Source: Gaeumannomyces sp. JS-464 (lineage: Eukaryota; Ascomycota; Sordariomycetes; Magnaporthales; Magnaporthaceae). From it: a DNA stretch of 64,000 nucleotides. Shown here in pieces: positions 11,139-24,500 of the stretch. Positions within the stretch are counted from its first letter, which is position 1. The number at the start of each line of letters is the position of its first letter. The notes beneath the pieces are model-generated. The model did no database searches. It was not told where the DNA came from and saw only the letters and a program-made list of their open reading frames with translations. The stretch spans positions 3,596,001-3,660,000 of the forward strand of contig NGZR01000003.1 of NCBI GenBank assembly GCA_002197995.1, read 5' to 3'. The translations under genes were made by a program, and so were the position numbers.

Positions 11139-12484
11139 TTTGGGAGCAATTGGGTGGCCGACGTCGCTGACTTTGGTCGTGCTGGGCAGCGAGAAGGAAG
11201 GAAATGCAAAATTATTTGGGGGGTCGCGATAAAGACGTTGGGAAGTTCCGATGATTCTCCAAATTTTGGGTGGGTCTCGCTGACGGGGATTCCGGGCATT
11301 GGACACGTGACCCTGGCTTTCCCAACGAATCGGGGGTGTCGGGGTGCTCCGAATATCGGTGCAACGCCAACAAAGAGCTGAGAGGGTGAGAGGGCCAAGA
11401 ACACTGCGATAAGTGTCGCACAAGCAGGGGATTTTTCTCCGGAATGCAGCCCAGTCTCACGATACCCTAGCGTGAGTCCAGGCTGCTGCTGCACCGTTCA
11501 ATCAAACGCGGCTGGGCGGTTTGGCAGCTCATTCTGACAATGAGCATCATCCTTGTTCTCCGGCGTTGACCCGCAGTTCTCTTCCCTTTGGCCAAGTCCA
11601 TCCAACCAGGGCTGGCTCTGTCGGGTAAAGTCACTGCGCTTCGACAAGGCTCTTGCGTACCCCAACTTACCGTAAGAAAATGCACCCAGGAACCTGGTTT
11701 AGTGTTTGGATGAGAACCCTCTCAGGAACCATCTTAGAGGCGATCATGCATTACGAAATCGAGGACCTGGCTAGCCGGCGCACTCTCGCGATTGGTTTTG
11801 CTCATGATAGAGATGTGCAGTCGACAGCACCGTCCGCCCAGCTCCGGCAAACAGCTGGGGCGATCGAGACATACAGAGTTCATATGCTTCTAAGTCTCCT
11901 ACCGCGACAAGAAGCCTAGTAATAGGGTGGAGGTCGAGCGGGATTGGGCGCGCATGAAGTCGGGTCCAGGGCACCTCACGGATCTCTAAATTGAGCGAAG
12001 TCATCAACGGGGGTAGCCTGGCCTGGTTCACGGCACCATTTTCTCGCTGGCTTCCAAAACCACAAGCGGCGCAGGTGTCATCCATCCTGCTCTTTTCGGT
12101 CCCATTTGCAGCGCTGGCCAATTCTTTGATGATTCTTGCAATTTAAGTTGAGACTAGACTTCGCAATGGCAGCACTGCCCTCTATCTAGGCGCTGTTCGC
12201 TCTGTGCAAAGGCAGGAAAAGAGCGGCCCACAAGACATTCAAAATTAGCATGGGCCAGGGTCGGTGGGCTGGCTGTGTGACGTCACAGGCCGAATCCCGA
12301 CTTGGTCCCGCCGCCGACTCCAAAGCGGAAAGGCCGACGGCAGCCGTCAGTGACGAGCGGAGCAGGCGGAGACTCAATCAATTCCAAACGCCGTCGCAGC
12401 TCGTCACGGGCGGCGACGGGCCCGGCTGGCAGCTCGTGACCGCATCCGGCTCCCCAATGGTTGCTGTCCGCGCGGCGTGGCCGC

Positions 12485-13815
12485 CGATCGCTGTTTCGCC
12501 AGCGCCGATCGTGATTTTGCGAGTGCAAGCAAGTCCGCCGTCCGGGCCGTGTCCCCACCCTGCGCTCCTTCCGTCACACGCCGCGCTTTCTGCGGGCGAT
12601 CGGGCCAATGACCGAGCCACAGCGCCGCCGATCGTTGGCACGCAAGCCCATCTGTGGCTTTCCCATCACAACTCTGGAGTCTCCGCTGGGCCACCGTGCC
12701 ACTGAGCCACAGCTCCGTCGCCACCAGCCCTCCAGTGCGTCTGTGGCTTGTGATCGTCCTCCTCCTTTCCTCCCTCGGCGTCCTCCAGCCTCCTCGCACG
12801 CCCTTGGTGATAGAATCACCATATTATGGCTGTGGCTGTCCTTCGATCAGCGCGTGCTTTGCCTAAAGCGCCCAACCCACGGGCCCCTCATCACCGTCTG
12901 GGCCGAGGAAAACGTTGAGGAGGAGCCACGGCGATCCCGACACCCCCTCCTCGCCTCTGCAGGCAGACTGCCCGATGAGGCCATCTTCGGCCGCCATCTG
13001 GCCGTTCCATTGGCGGCCCTGCCGACGGGGGCGTGCCTCCTGCTAGGACTGCAACGATTCTCCGTCACATTCCATCTCGTGCCCAGTTAGGGTTTCGTCC
13101 CGTTTTTCCCGCTGTGGCTGGACCACTCTAGAGGTGTGCCGTCCGTGGCGAAAACGGCCCGTTGCCGTGTGGCGAAGGTCGTCGAGGCCATCCGTTGTGT
13201 CGGTCCCTCCTCGACTCGTCGGCCACTGCTGCACGAGGGGGACCACTGCAGGTCAATATCCTTTCTCCGCGGTCTGTCACCTCCGCCACATCTTGCCAGC
13301 GGCTTTGTGGCTAGTAAGGATCTTTCCCCCTTCCCCTCTTCTGTCTGTCTCAGGAACACGCGCGTTGTGGCGAGACTCGTCCCCTGAATCTCTTCCCCTC
13401 ACCGCAAATCACCCGTTCCCGTCTTGTTGTTTTAGCCACATGAGCGTGCCGAGCGTCAGCCGCTGATGTGGCTTCACACCCACCCCCAGCCTGTGGATCT
13501 TTGCCCCTGTCGTTCTGGACCCCACGCGAGGAGGTTCTCGATCTCCAACTGACCCGCTGGTGATTCGCGGCCCTCCTTACCCTCAGTTCTTCTTGTCATG
13601 CTAGAGCCCCGCGTGGGTTGGTGCGTCGCTCCCGTCCACCAGACTGTGTGGGAAACGTTCGGGACAGTTGAGGGGCGAGGGTAAGGGTACCTGCCTTTAT
13701 TTATTTACAGGTGCTCGCTTGGGAGCAACGGCACACGCCCGTCCACACACCGACGCACACACCCCATCCCATGCCGCACTTCCGTCCAAAGGGTCCAGTT
13801 CCTCGGGCTGTGGCT
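12485..13815. repeat. Cluster of CTGTGGCT octamers and CGATCG palindromes
   Basis: CTGTGGCT occurs at 12652, 12741, 12830, 13112 and 13808, and its inverse AGCCACAG at 12615 and 12705. The first three direct copies are exactly 89 nt apart, and each of the first two pairs with an upstream inverse copy 28-29 nt away. CGATCG occurs at 12485, 12506, 12597 and 12629. The sequence between copies is only weakly similar, so this is either a very old tandem repeat or a cluster of binding sites. Confidence 0.6.
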
Positions 13816-14615
13816 GGTACACGCGCGTTCGCGCTACGGCAATACCACCCTGAAAAGGCATGCGGCCGATAGGGCAAGCATCGTGCAGGCAACTTCCAGG
13901 CCTGCGGTACGAATAAGGTACTTCTCGACAAAGTACACACAAATTCCCACCCTCCACTCCTCCCTTGGTCAGCCTACCAACCCTGTCTCACCGTCTCTTG
14001 ACTGTTAACCTTACCTTTGACAAGCGAATAGCCACCGCATCATGGTAAAACTGGTAGATGAGATCCATATGACTTCAATGAGCTTCACTTCTTACCAGCT
14101 AGCTCAAAAGCTCAGCGCCGCTGCCGTTGACGACGGTGCAAAAAGGGATCGGCGCTGTCATAACCAGATTAGGAACAATAGCAGGACTCGCTCTTTTTGC
14201 ACCAATGCCTAGACGTTCTCGTCCCACACCCTCTTTCTCGCTTCCGTTCACCCCCTTCCCCATCGTCTCGTCGTTATTCATCCGCCTCAAGGTCCGCATG
14301 GCGGGCACCCCTTCAAATTGTGGCGGGTGAAGTCCCTTCTTCTCTCCCAATCACTTCATGTTTGGTGTCAAAGTACCAATACAGAGGCACACCCCAGATA
14401 TATGCAGGTTGAGATAAACCGCTCTCCCGGCCGCGGATTTGCGACAGTCACCTCGGTAACATCAGTCAGATGCACACGCAGCCGCACGTCCGACATGCCA
14501 TGCATGTCGGAGCCGGAGGGTGGTGAGAGAATTATTGAAGCATGCCGAAGGAGTCGATTATGCACCTTACAGGAATAGAAGAATAAGGGCAAAGTGGAAG
14601 GGGAAAACAAAAGAC

Positions 14616-14638
14616 AAAAAAAAAAAAAAAAAAAAAAA
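14616..14638. repeat. Poly-A tract (23 nt)
   Basis: An uninterrupted A run in gene-free DNA. No adjacent retroelement sequence or target-site duplication was recognised. Confidence 0.95.
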
Positions 14639-17600
14639 TAGAAAGGAAAGAAAACGAAGTCAGGAATAAAACAAATGCATGCAAATGAGAAGCTGATGTG
14701 AAAGAAACAGTTTTCAAGGCGTAATAACATGTGTCGCGGATCATGCGCGGATGGTTTGTTATGACGCGCGATAGTTTGTAGGCGAAGACTGGGCCCCTTT
14801 TTCACTTCTCACAGCTCAACATCACAAGCAGCGATCTTGATCCATAGGCCTCATGCCGCACCACAACTGATATCCAGGATAACACTAGAAATTCGATAGA
14901 GGCAAAGCTGTAAAGGATGCATATTCGGTTAAGGGAAAAGGGATATGCGGCTAGGAGTCGCGACAGCCACCCTCTTTGACGCTGGAAGCTTTATGGCGCA
15001 GTAGGAAAGGCATCAAACCTCACTCCAAATCCTCTTCTCCTGGCGCAAGTCGTGCCGACAGCACTTCGACCACGTGCCCGGCCACCGGACATGCATATGC
15101 CGAGTTTGATCCGGTAGACGGGCTCTTGTCTCCTGCCATGCTTGCGGCCCCCATTCCGAGTCAAGGTAACTGGTCGCCGTATCGGGGACCGCTGTTGGCG
15201 TCGAGGGGAAAATGGTCACGAGCGTCGCTCCTATTCGCCCGTAAACGACCCTTGGGCGTGCAATCAGAGCTCATGATGGACTCGCTGCTTGTCCCTGGGC
15301 CCGTTTGACACTTTTCATGGGCTCCGTCATTGTTGCGCCAGTCGTTGTGTACCGCTGGGCCCTTGGTGTGGTTAACGGTAGGAGGCGAAACGGAGCAGAG
15401 AGAGGCGTAATGTATTTGGCGCCGCATGTGTTTGGCACGGGGGATTGCTACCTACCACTCCCTCCTAGGCCGCTAGGGGGAAGAGGCCTAAGCCAGAGAG
15501 ATACGTATAGGGAAGTGCTTGCCGGGCACCCGCTTGCCACCATCCGAGCCACCGACTGGGCCGGCTCGACTTGCCCTCGCACAAGGCCCATCTAGAGGGC
15601 TAAAGGGAGGGTGTGGCTCTAAAACTCTCGGGCGGCAAGAGCTTAGACGACACAGAGGTGAGGTTAGGCACGAAGAAGAAAAAGCAAGCCATGTCGAGCT
15701 GAAAAAAAGATAAGGTGATGATGATGGCTGAGATAGCTATTTCGGGGGCGCTCTTGCGTCGGTGTCTAGGGTCGACGTGTCTTGGGCTCAGCATCGACAG
15801 CGACTGACCGCTCTTGATCACCATGTAAGTGATATCAAGTTGCCGCCACAAGCGGCCTTGGGCATCTAGGAAGATATGGAGGCAAGGGGTAACTAGAGCA
15901 GAAGGGCCGGAGACGAAGAAGGGGCTGGCCGCCGTGGGGCTGAACGCACATGCAAGGAGAGAATCGCAAGAGAGCCATGAACATCGTCACGATACATAGT
16001 AGATGCCACAGATGGGCGGGCACGCACAGAGGTAGGTAAGTACATGAGGATCTAGATCAGGTCGGTCGAGCGATCGGCGGCGGTTGGCTGTCGACGAGGG
16101 GAATGAACGCGCAACGCATTCGCCACAGCATAAGCCTCACTCTGCAGCTTAAGCACAGCCACTATGCGTGGGAGGTTGCTGGGTAGATGGTGTGGTAGTG
16201 TCCAGGAACGGGATGCGACCCACCCCTCTCCCGCGATCGTTTCAAGTAAGTCCGCCCTGGGGGAGCCACTGCCGCCGCCCGCTGTTGGCGAGCCTGCCGC
16301 CCTGTCCGCATTATGGTTTTTTTCATCTTTTTTTCATTTTTTTTTTTTTTCAATCCTATTCTTAGACGCACACCCCTTCCATCGTAGCGCTACCCGCCCA
16401 TTTGTTCGGAGAAAGATGGATAAGGGGAAATAAAAAAAATCGAAAAAAAAGGCACAGAAAAAAAAAGTCGATTGGGCGGCTGTGCAAGATTGCGCGTGTC
16501 TTTGTGCTGGGGAACCCGGCCTGGACGCCTGGCGGCCAGCGCTTCGTTCGGATGTCGGAACAGGCGGGCGGCGGGCAGGGCGCCGCTGTCGAATGACTTG
16601 CGCTAGAGAACGACAACGGACAAAACGCTGCGGCCCAAGGCATGGGTGCTCAATTTGCCTTGCCTAATATTGTCGGTCGCTTTTTGGCTTGGGCTTCGGG
16701 CATCCATTCTCAAGGGACGAGACGAAAAGACGCCGAAATGCACGCTGAAATGAGCGAGACTTTTGATACATGGGGCCTCGTGATTGAGCTGCCAGACATA
16801 TAGGTAGGCGTACCACTGGTGTGTATGGATGCAGGAGGTGAAAATCAACCAGAGCCACGGCGGAAACGCCAGCGACCAATGGAAAAACTTACAGCACCCC
16901 TTTTCAAAGCAGCGTGACGTTGTGGGATGGGCGGATGGGTGTCTGGCCTCCTGAAATCCTCCGGGTGAAACAGCGGGAAAGGTGGTTCCCCCCAAATGGC
17001 AGATCGCGGATCGTCGCTGAGAACATCAATGAGAAGCCAGCCCTCCAGCTCCCAGCTGCCGAGCTGATCACCAGCTGGGCCGCCAGAGACTGACCAACGG
17101 CGACACCCCACCCCCACCACGCCCCAAAGCTTCACTCCCACCACGTAGAGTGATCCACGTCTATGCCCTCGTAAAACAAGCAAGCATAGGAAGAGTCCCG
17201 ACAACCTGGTTGAGCCATGGCAAGCGGGAGAAAAAAAAAAGTGTAAAAACAGATATCAAGAGAAACACCAAGCTGTGAACCTAAGCGGTCGAACAAGACA
17301 TAACCATGGCAGTCGTTCGTCTAACCGCCTCGCGTGTCTCGTGGCTTGTCCAGGGGCTCCGGCATTCTTGGCCTCGTTGCTGGCAGTGGAAGGGCACGTC
17401 GTTGTCGTCTCGGTCGTTTTACCATATGCGGCACATGGTGGCAACGGTCCTCCAATCTCCATTGATCCCGGCACTCCCGGCCATTAAACATCAGTGGACG
17501 CACCTCGGTATTCCTCCACCCCTTGTCCCATCCCCGCCACCCTCGCTCTGCCATGTCGCTGTCCATGATGAGATTGGTTTTGCGTGCCGTGGCTTATTTC

Positions 17601-18519
17601 GGTAATTCAATGTCAATGGAGAATCGAGCTGTGGTTCTTGTGACGGTTTTGCCAAAGGCGCAGCAGCGGCCGCAAGGTCTGGCCTGTTTAAACAAGGCGG
17701 AGATTAGGTGGGATGAGCGATAAAGCGGAACGAGAAGCCATGTTGTGAAATAGGTACCTAAATATGACATAACCCCTAGAAGCAAGACTGTGCTTCCATA
17801 GGCTACCACCCAAAATGGTGGCAAGATAGTGTAGCCTCTCCCAAAAGAAAAAAAAAAGCGTCCGCGACGACTATTCTCATCTAAAGCCTTCCCGCAAAAG
17901 CCAAGAACCCCGTCCGAGTCCTACTGCCTCCCGCCTCGCCAGCAAGTCGAGCAGCCGTGATTGATATCCAGAAACATAGAAAGAAGACATGATAAATGTT
18001 TGAAAGGGCAACAGGGGCTGAAATGACAGTGATGACGTATAAGAAATAGTATATGTAATAGAACAAGCCCCCCTGCCAACGTTGAATGTGCTCATCATCT
18101 TTTTGTAACGAACACGCCACGAAAGTTGCAAGCCAAAATTGCAGAACCTGGAAGGTGAAGAGAGAGCGTGGTAATATAAATAAAAGAAAAAACACAAGCA
18201 GGGTTGACCATCGAGGGGGTATAAGGTATCTCGAGAAGGGAATCGTTCAAAACGCCGAACTGCAAAACATCCCTTTCGTGCGTGATCGTGTCCATTAACC
18301 CAACTGGACCCATCTCCGAGATTAGGTCTTCTCTGCGAATAAAACGACTTGACACCCAAGCCTAAAGTGTGTTTTCTTCCCTTTTTTGTTGATTGCTGTG
18401 AGGAGTTTTCCCCCGGTCTAGTCGATCCCACGACGGCATGTGCGAGTATATATGTGTGTGTCTGTGTGCTTATTGTGTGTTTGTAGAGATTATGCGGCGG
18501 GCAGCAGAGGATCAAAAAC

Positions 18520-21500
18520 TCAGAAAATCAGCCGGAACTCGTAGCCGTCCTTCCTCGCCGTGAGCGCCGATGCTGCATCGCTGGTGTTGGTCTGGTCGTC
18601 GACCGACATCTCCCACTCCCTCTTCATGGCGGCCTGCTTAGAGGATGACGACAGATCTGCAATCTCAAGCGTCATGTCCTGGCCTTCGGGCAGTTCGGCG
18701 ATCACGTCGTCGTCCATCTCGACCTCGAGCCCCTTTAGGACATGGACAACCCTGACGACTTTGGACGGGTCGACATTCCACTTGGCCGATATCCGCGCCA
18801 CGAATTCCTTCAGGGTTCTTTGCATTAGGTAGATAGCCCTGTGGAACGCCTTCGCATCGGGGTTGCTCGGGTTGGGTCGTGCAATGTAGAAGCATGCAAC
18901 CGGCTTCGCGCTGCGCTCTGGGGGCGGCCGATATGAGGCGTCAACACCAAGAGCCTCGATCCACCCACTTAGATTTCCGGCCTCGTCTGTCCTAGATATG
19001 CTGACAGGTTGGTCGGACCCCTGTCTAGCCGTCAGTGGCGGGTCGTCAAACTCCTGCCACTGCGCGTTTGCGCCGGCGGCCGATGCCTGGGAGTGGAGCG
19101 AAAGGGAGCTCGGCGATGGCGACACAAGGGACGAGCCGGCCGCGGAGCTGCGTCCGCTTCTTGCTTGCCAGGCGCTACCCTCGCGCGATTCGGCCTTGCC
19201 TCCCACATCCAGCGTCTCGCCGGGGAGAGACACGGGGTGCGCATCTGGGTCATCGAGGTCCTCGCCGCGCAGGTACAGGACGCTGACAGGCCTGGTGCTA
19301 GTGAACATGTCTTGCAGAGTCTGGAGCTTGAAGTGTAGGTCCTCCTCGAGAGGCGGGCGCTGCGCCCCGGCTGAGCTCGTCGAGGACATGGACCAGTTCG
19401 CTTGTGCTTCTGCACCTTTCCAGGCCGTTGGGAATCGTGGTTCTTGGCCTGCGACGCGCCGGACCGCTTGCGCTTGTTGAAATCCTTCATGCCGCTCTCA
19501 GCCTGCGAGATTTGCTGCTTGAGCTTGTCGATCGACTTCTTGATGTGAGCTACGTCGTTAGACAGCTTGCGCTCAGCACCGTGGTCGCGGAACAGCTTGA
19601 CCTTGCAGTAGCAGATCTCGGTCGCGGCGGGATCGGGGCTCGCCTGGGAGCTGCTGTCGATTGGGAGGGCCGAAGTCTTGGCGCAGAGCCTTACGGGGAT
19701 GCCCTTGACGCCCTTGGAGTGGCTGAAGTCGGTGGAGAGAAAGTTGAAGCGCACGGCAACGGTGCACTCGGCAGCGCCGTTGATGCCGGGCGTCCAGACG
19801 ACGGAAAAGCCATCAAATGATGAAGACTCGAGCTCGATGCGGGTCCGCTTGTCGTCGCCCTCGGCGGGCTGGCCCGCCTCAACATACTCGACCGCCTGTA
19901 GCTTCCCTCCTCTATGATGCGCCTCGTTTGTTCCACGGCCTTCCTTCCACAGACTCCAGCATACACCCGGCTTCTGTCGCTGTTGCTCGTCTTCGAAGGA
20001 AACGCGCACGAAAGTTCGGAAACGGGTGCCCGGCACGATGGGGATGGTCGGCTGCGTGTCGACAATGGAGAGCGAGTACGCCTGACCCTTGTTCAGATAC
20101 GTCACAGGGATTTCGTCGGCGTGCTTGATCATGGCCGTCGGCGCGTTAAGTGTGGTGTGGAAGCGGAACTTTTCAGCCGAGGGCGGCAGGCCCAGGTTCA
20201 GGGGCATGGAATATTGCCTTGGCTGGAAGCCCACGATCGGGGACTGGGTCTGGAAGGTGGAGCCGATCGAAACCATGCGGTCCTCGGCGGCGTCCGAGTC
20301 CATGGGCGAGCCGTCCTGGTCCATAGTCTCGTAGCCCGTGTCCTGGTGCACGAAGCTGGAGGGCGCAAAGGCGGGCTGCGCAGGCGGCGGCTGGATGAAG
20401 GGGTGCTGGAAGTGAGGCGCCGGTGGGTGGTGGAACGGCTGCTGCTGCGGGTGATGAGGGTGCATGCCCGGGTGGAAACCGCCCGACATGCCCATCATGG
20501 TGGCGGCCGGGTGCATCTGGGCCTCCGAGGTGGGCATCGACAGCGGGGTCCCCAGGCCCATGCCGAGGGCGAGCGAGGGCGTGTGCAGGTCGCCGGCCTG
20601 CGGGTGGTAGAGGGTGTTGGTGCCCCCGGGCGTCGGGGTGTAGTAGCCGGGAGGCGCATTTGCAAAGTTGGAAAACGAGAAGGAATTGGGATCCATCAAC
20701 GACGGCGTAAACTTGAAGAGGTCGTTGCCAGACGCTCTTGGCGTCGGGTCCTGGTCTCTGAATGCATCATGCCCAATGTTTTGCGGCCTGCGTGTGCGCG
20801 CGGGGCGCTGTCAGCTTTTCTTTTTTGGTTGCTTAGGCCTGGGAAGGGGAATAAAATGAGAAACAGAGGCAGACACCCGGAGCATTGGCTGGTATAGATT
20901 GGGAGCCCAGCCTGTGAGGGCAGGCGCAACCTAACCGCAGGCGCGCATCGCGACGGGCCGTTCAGGGCTCGCAGGGACTCGCGGCCCAGGTGACCGTTAC
21001 CCAATGTCGCGCGAGGCCACCAAGGAAGCTGCGCGCGGCCAATGCAGAGGATGTGCACGCGCACATCATCGGACGGGATGCAAAAGGGGCAGAGTAAGGC
21101 AGGGAATAACGGAAAGCATGACAAGTGAGGTAGTAGAGGCAAAGACTGGAGCGGCGCATACCTGTCCTGGTTACTGGGCACGACGCCCGGATGGTCTGGC
21201 GCGGCAATACCGACAGGCGCTGCCGTTGACGACGTTCCGGGGTCTGCGGTGGTGCCGACATGGGGGAATTGCTCTCTAAAGGTGGCAAGCAGGTCATCCC
21301 CAGGCTTGGCCGAGCTCGTTCTGGAGAAGGCGCAGAAAAAGGCGCAATGTCAGTGACGTCCCTTATCGTGTCGTGTGGTTTTTGGTTCCCCTTCCGTTTT
21401 TCATGGTGCTTTCTTTCCTTTGCGTTTTCTTTCCCCTTCAGGCCCGCGTGCCAGAAACTCGACTGCCCACGACGACAGAGGCGCCAAAACCAGGTACAAG

Positions 21501-21544
21501 TAGCCAAGAAAATAGATGGGAAATACATACCGTTGTCGAAACAT
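18520..21544 (-). CDS. csp-2: CP2/Grainyhead-family transcription factor (CSP-2 type)
   Basis: This is a nuclear DNA-binding regulator of the Grainyhead/CP2 family. The Neurospora member CSP-2 is needed for conidial separation and cell-wall remodelling. Exons: 21544-21531 (14 nt, MFRQR), 21320-21162 and 20787-18520, with introns of 210 and 374 bp; about 813 residues. The N-terminus reads SSAKPGDDLLATFREQFPHV, then a His/Pro/Gln-rich region. The CP2 DNA-binding domain begins at KFRFHTTLNAPTAMIKHADE and continues through PVTYLNKGQAYSLSI, GTRFRTFVRVSFEDEQQRQK, AAECTVAVRFNFLSTDFSHS and KGVKGIPVRLCAKT. A basic segment (KDFNKRKRSGASQAKNHDSQ) follows. The C-terminal part carries the second conserved block (KPVACFYIARPNPSNPDAKA, and FRLIF at the end). 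The frame changes near 19390-19430. This is either a one-base indel or removal of a 56-nt GTGCAG...GCGCAG intron that would join QRPGK to RPPLEEDL. Confidence 0.93.
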
Positions 21545-24500
21545 AAGGGCAGATCTTTGAATGCGCTGTCCGAGGACAGCCGTCTCGTGGGGAAATCAGT
21601 AGCGGAGACCACCTCTTTTTCTTGTCTTTTCCCTGGTATCCCCGTGGGCCCGAGCTAAGTGCGTGGTGAAAGTGCTAGCGCGCCAGGACGAGCCGGACGG
21701 TGTTGGCGGGCTGCAGGAGCACGCCGGCGGATGCGCCCTTTGAAACCCTTGCTTCCTTTTCACGGGCTATCCTTCGCGATTCTGCACGCAGGACTAGCCA
21801 AGCCTCGCTGTGGTGCGGAGAGCGTTGTTGTAGAACCCGACAGGTGAGGACGTGCGGCGGGGTTTTCGGTTATTATGCGACCGCCCGTCCGGAAAAGAGG
21901 AGGGTAACAAGAGACACAAAAAATAATATAGTAATAAAATGATACTAGAAGGGTAGATAGGCACAGCGAGCGAGCGAGGGGGACAAGCGAGTGTGGTGTG
22001 GGAGTGGGCGGTATGTATGTGTGCGCGCCCGTGTGTGTCTTATGCTTGAGTATGAGTGTGAGTGTGGGATGCGCGCGGGTGTTGTGTGGTTCCGGCGAGG
22101 AGGAACAAGCCGTTGCAGGAGAGGTCAGGTGAGAACGAGAGACAGACCAGACCTCCAGACGAGCACACACAGGCACAAACACGCTTCCTTCTTTTACTTC
22201 CGGTTCGAGCTTCGGGCGTCGGGAAGAGTGATAACTCGTGCTGAGAGTTGGGGAGGCGGACGAAGCGGTAAAAGGAAGAATTATACGAGAGGAGAGGCTG
22301 ATTCCGTCCGGTGGGTGTGCGGCTTGTGCATCTAGTAAAAGGATCAAATAAACGGAATGGGAAGTGGGTACTTTTCAGATATATGGTGGAGAGGTGTCGA
22401 GAAGTCGACAAGGCGTGATCAAGCAACCTCGCTCTCTTCTTCCAATTCGGATCGAGGCTGTGGGGAGAAGTCACCGACAGGGGAGGGGGTGTGGCGAGAG
22501 CGCACCCGACTTCGCGGGGTGGTGTATCTAGCGGAGGCGGGTTGGGTTGGGTCGAGCGTTTTGGAGCGCCTTTTTTTGGTGTGCCGAATGGCGGAGACAG
22601 CGGGCAGCAGTCATTCACTCCGTCAGTTGGCCTGAGGGAGAAAGAAGTGTGGGGGTGGTAACGGTGGGCCTGGCGCTACTGGCTCTTCTTACATACCTTA
22701 CAGTCCGTGGTCCGTAGCGCGCTTGTCCAGACAGAGTACAGTATGGCGCATAGTAAGGGCCACATCCCTCCCTCCCCTACAGACGGGATTGCACTGCATG
22801 GTTTAGGGCATGGCTCCCGCCTAGCTGTCTATCGTGTCGAACCAGTCAAGTCAGCGGCTGTTCTTTTGGGTTAAACCCTTCATCATCACTCCTCCTTCCC
22901 TCCTCTCTCTTTTCTCCCATCTTTGTTCCCACTCCATCCTCTACTTTTTTTTTCCCGTCGCTTCGAGTGTCCGTCCTGTCATTGCCTCCTGTCAGGTCGC
23001 CCACGTTCAGACTTGCTGGCTGTCCATGCCTCGATTGTGGCCGCCCAGGGTTCCCGGTCGTGATGCAAGGAACATGCCAGACGGATGTGGAGAGCCTCTC
23101 CATTCGGCCCAATTGGGCGGAGGCCTGGACGCCCTCCGTCGGCCGCGGGTACTTTGGCACTGTTACGGTGTCAAGGGGAGATGGCAAGGTGGAGAGCCAG
23201 GATGGGAGACCCCACCTGGGCTGGCTCTGATTGGCAGGTGTCCACAACACCGTCAGGGAAAGGCAGTGAGGGAAAGGGTACATTCTGCCAAAGTATCTCA
23301 CGCCTCCCGCCATCTGGCTGCTGCATTGGGTGGCCCCCTCCCCTCCTCCTCATCCCCTCCACTCCCTCCTTGTGGAATCCCTGCCTGCCCTCCTGGCATC
23401 TGTCGAGGTTGGACGGATCTCTGATCTGCGGGATCACCTGCTGGACCTTCGACCAACTGCGCCTGTGGCTGTCGCCGTTCGTTGCCACAATGCAAATTTC
23501 GTGTTGCGGACGGCGAGCCCGGCGCTATCCAACGCAGCCTAGCAGATAGACCCAGCCCAGATCGGCTGGCCTCGACCGTTCCTAGGCCTGCACGGACTCT
23601 CTCTACCATTAGAACTGTCTGTGACTTTTTTTTTTTTTTCCCCTCCCCTCTCACTGAGTCGTGTGTGTATTTGCGTGGTTGCGGTTGGGATTGTGCGAGT
23701 GTGGCTGGCAGACATGTAGGCTGCAGGGGAGGGAGCCGGCAACACTGCAGATAGGCAAAAGGGCTAGTCATCACCTTAAGATCAATGCAGATATCAGGTA
23801 TCGACTCCTCTGCCAATACCTGGGCCGGTCAGCATTTTGCCCAGCGACGCCCAGGTACAGTCTCGGAGACCGATACCTCCAGGTGGCGACAACATCACCG
23901 TGGTGGCTTGAGAATGCCCATGCAATCAATCCATCAGTGCATCTCTTGGTCGGCTCCCAAGAAGAAAGAAACACGCGGCCCTCTGCGCAGGAGACGAATG
24001 AAGCCTCGCACACGGTTTTTATTGCCGCTTCGGCCGTTTCTGCTGCAGCCGCAGCCTCTTCCCCTCCCGTCATCCCTCGTCAGCGTCAGAATCATGACGG
24101 GCCATGGAGGTGGATTCGCACCAGTCGGAAGAGAATTACCTCCACTCTGGCTGGATGGCTTGGGGAGGGGGTGGTGCGTGACGGGCATCCTACTTCGGTG
24201 TGCCGTGCGTTTCTCGACTCCGCGTCCAGGCCTGCCAGCAGACAACAAGCAGCAAGCACCGCGCCCACCCGCTGCCCGCCACCTCGGCTACTCTAGACGG
24301 GAGTCTGACGTGCTTGCACGAGGGGTTCCCGTCAACGGCTCTCGCGTGCCTGTGTGTTTTGGGGAAACTCAATGTTTTATTTTGCTCAAGCGCGCCGGCC
24401 CTGTTACTTTCCTCTATCGGCCGGGGTCGCCCCCGCTTCGGGCAACAGCCCCACACCCCCCAATTCTGTTTGTTGTTTTGCCCTAGTTCATCTTCTAAGC

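Larger units (their letters stand above)
11139..18519. other. 7.4-kb interval with no recognised gene
   Basis: This lies between the MPC1 start and the csp-2 stop, both minus. It contains a 23-A tract (14616-14638), a 14-T tract (16337-16350), a dense cluster of CTGTGGCT and CGATCG words (12485-13815) and, near 17.9-18.5 kb, the probable csp-2 3' UTR. Frames up to about 160 codons occur, but none shows family motifs or plausible exon joins. Confidence 0.5.
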
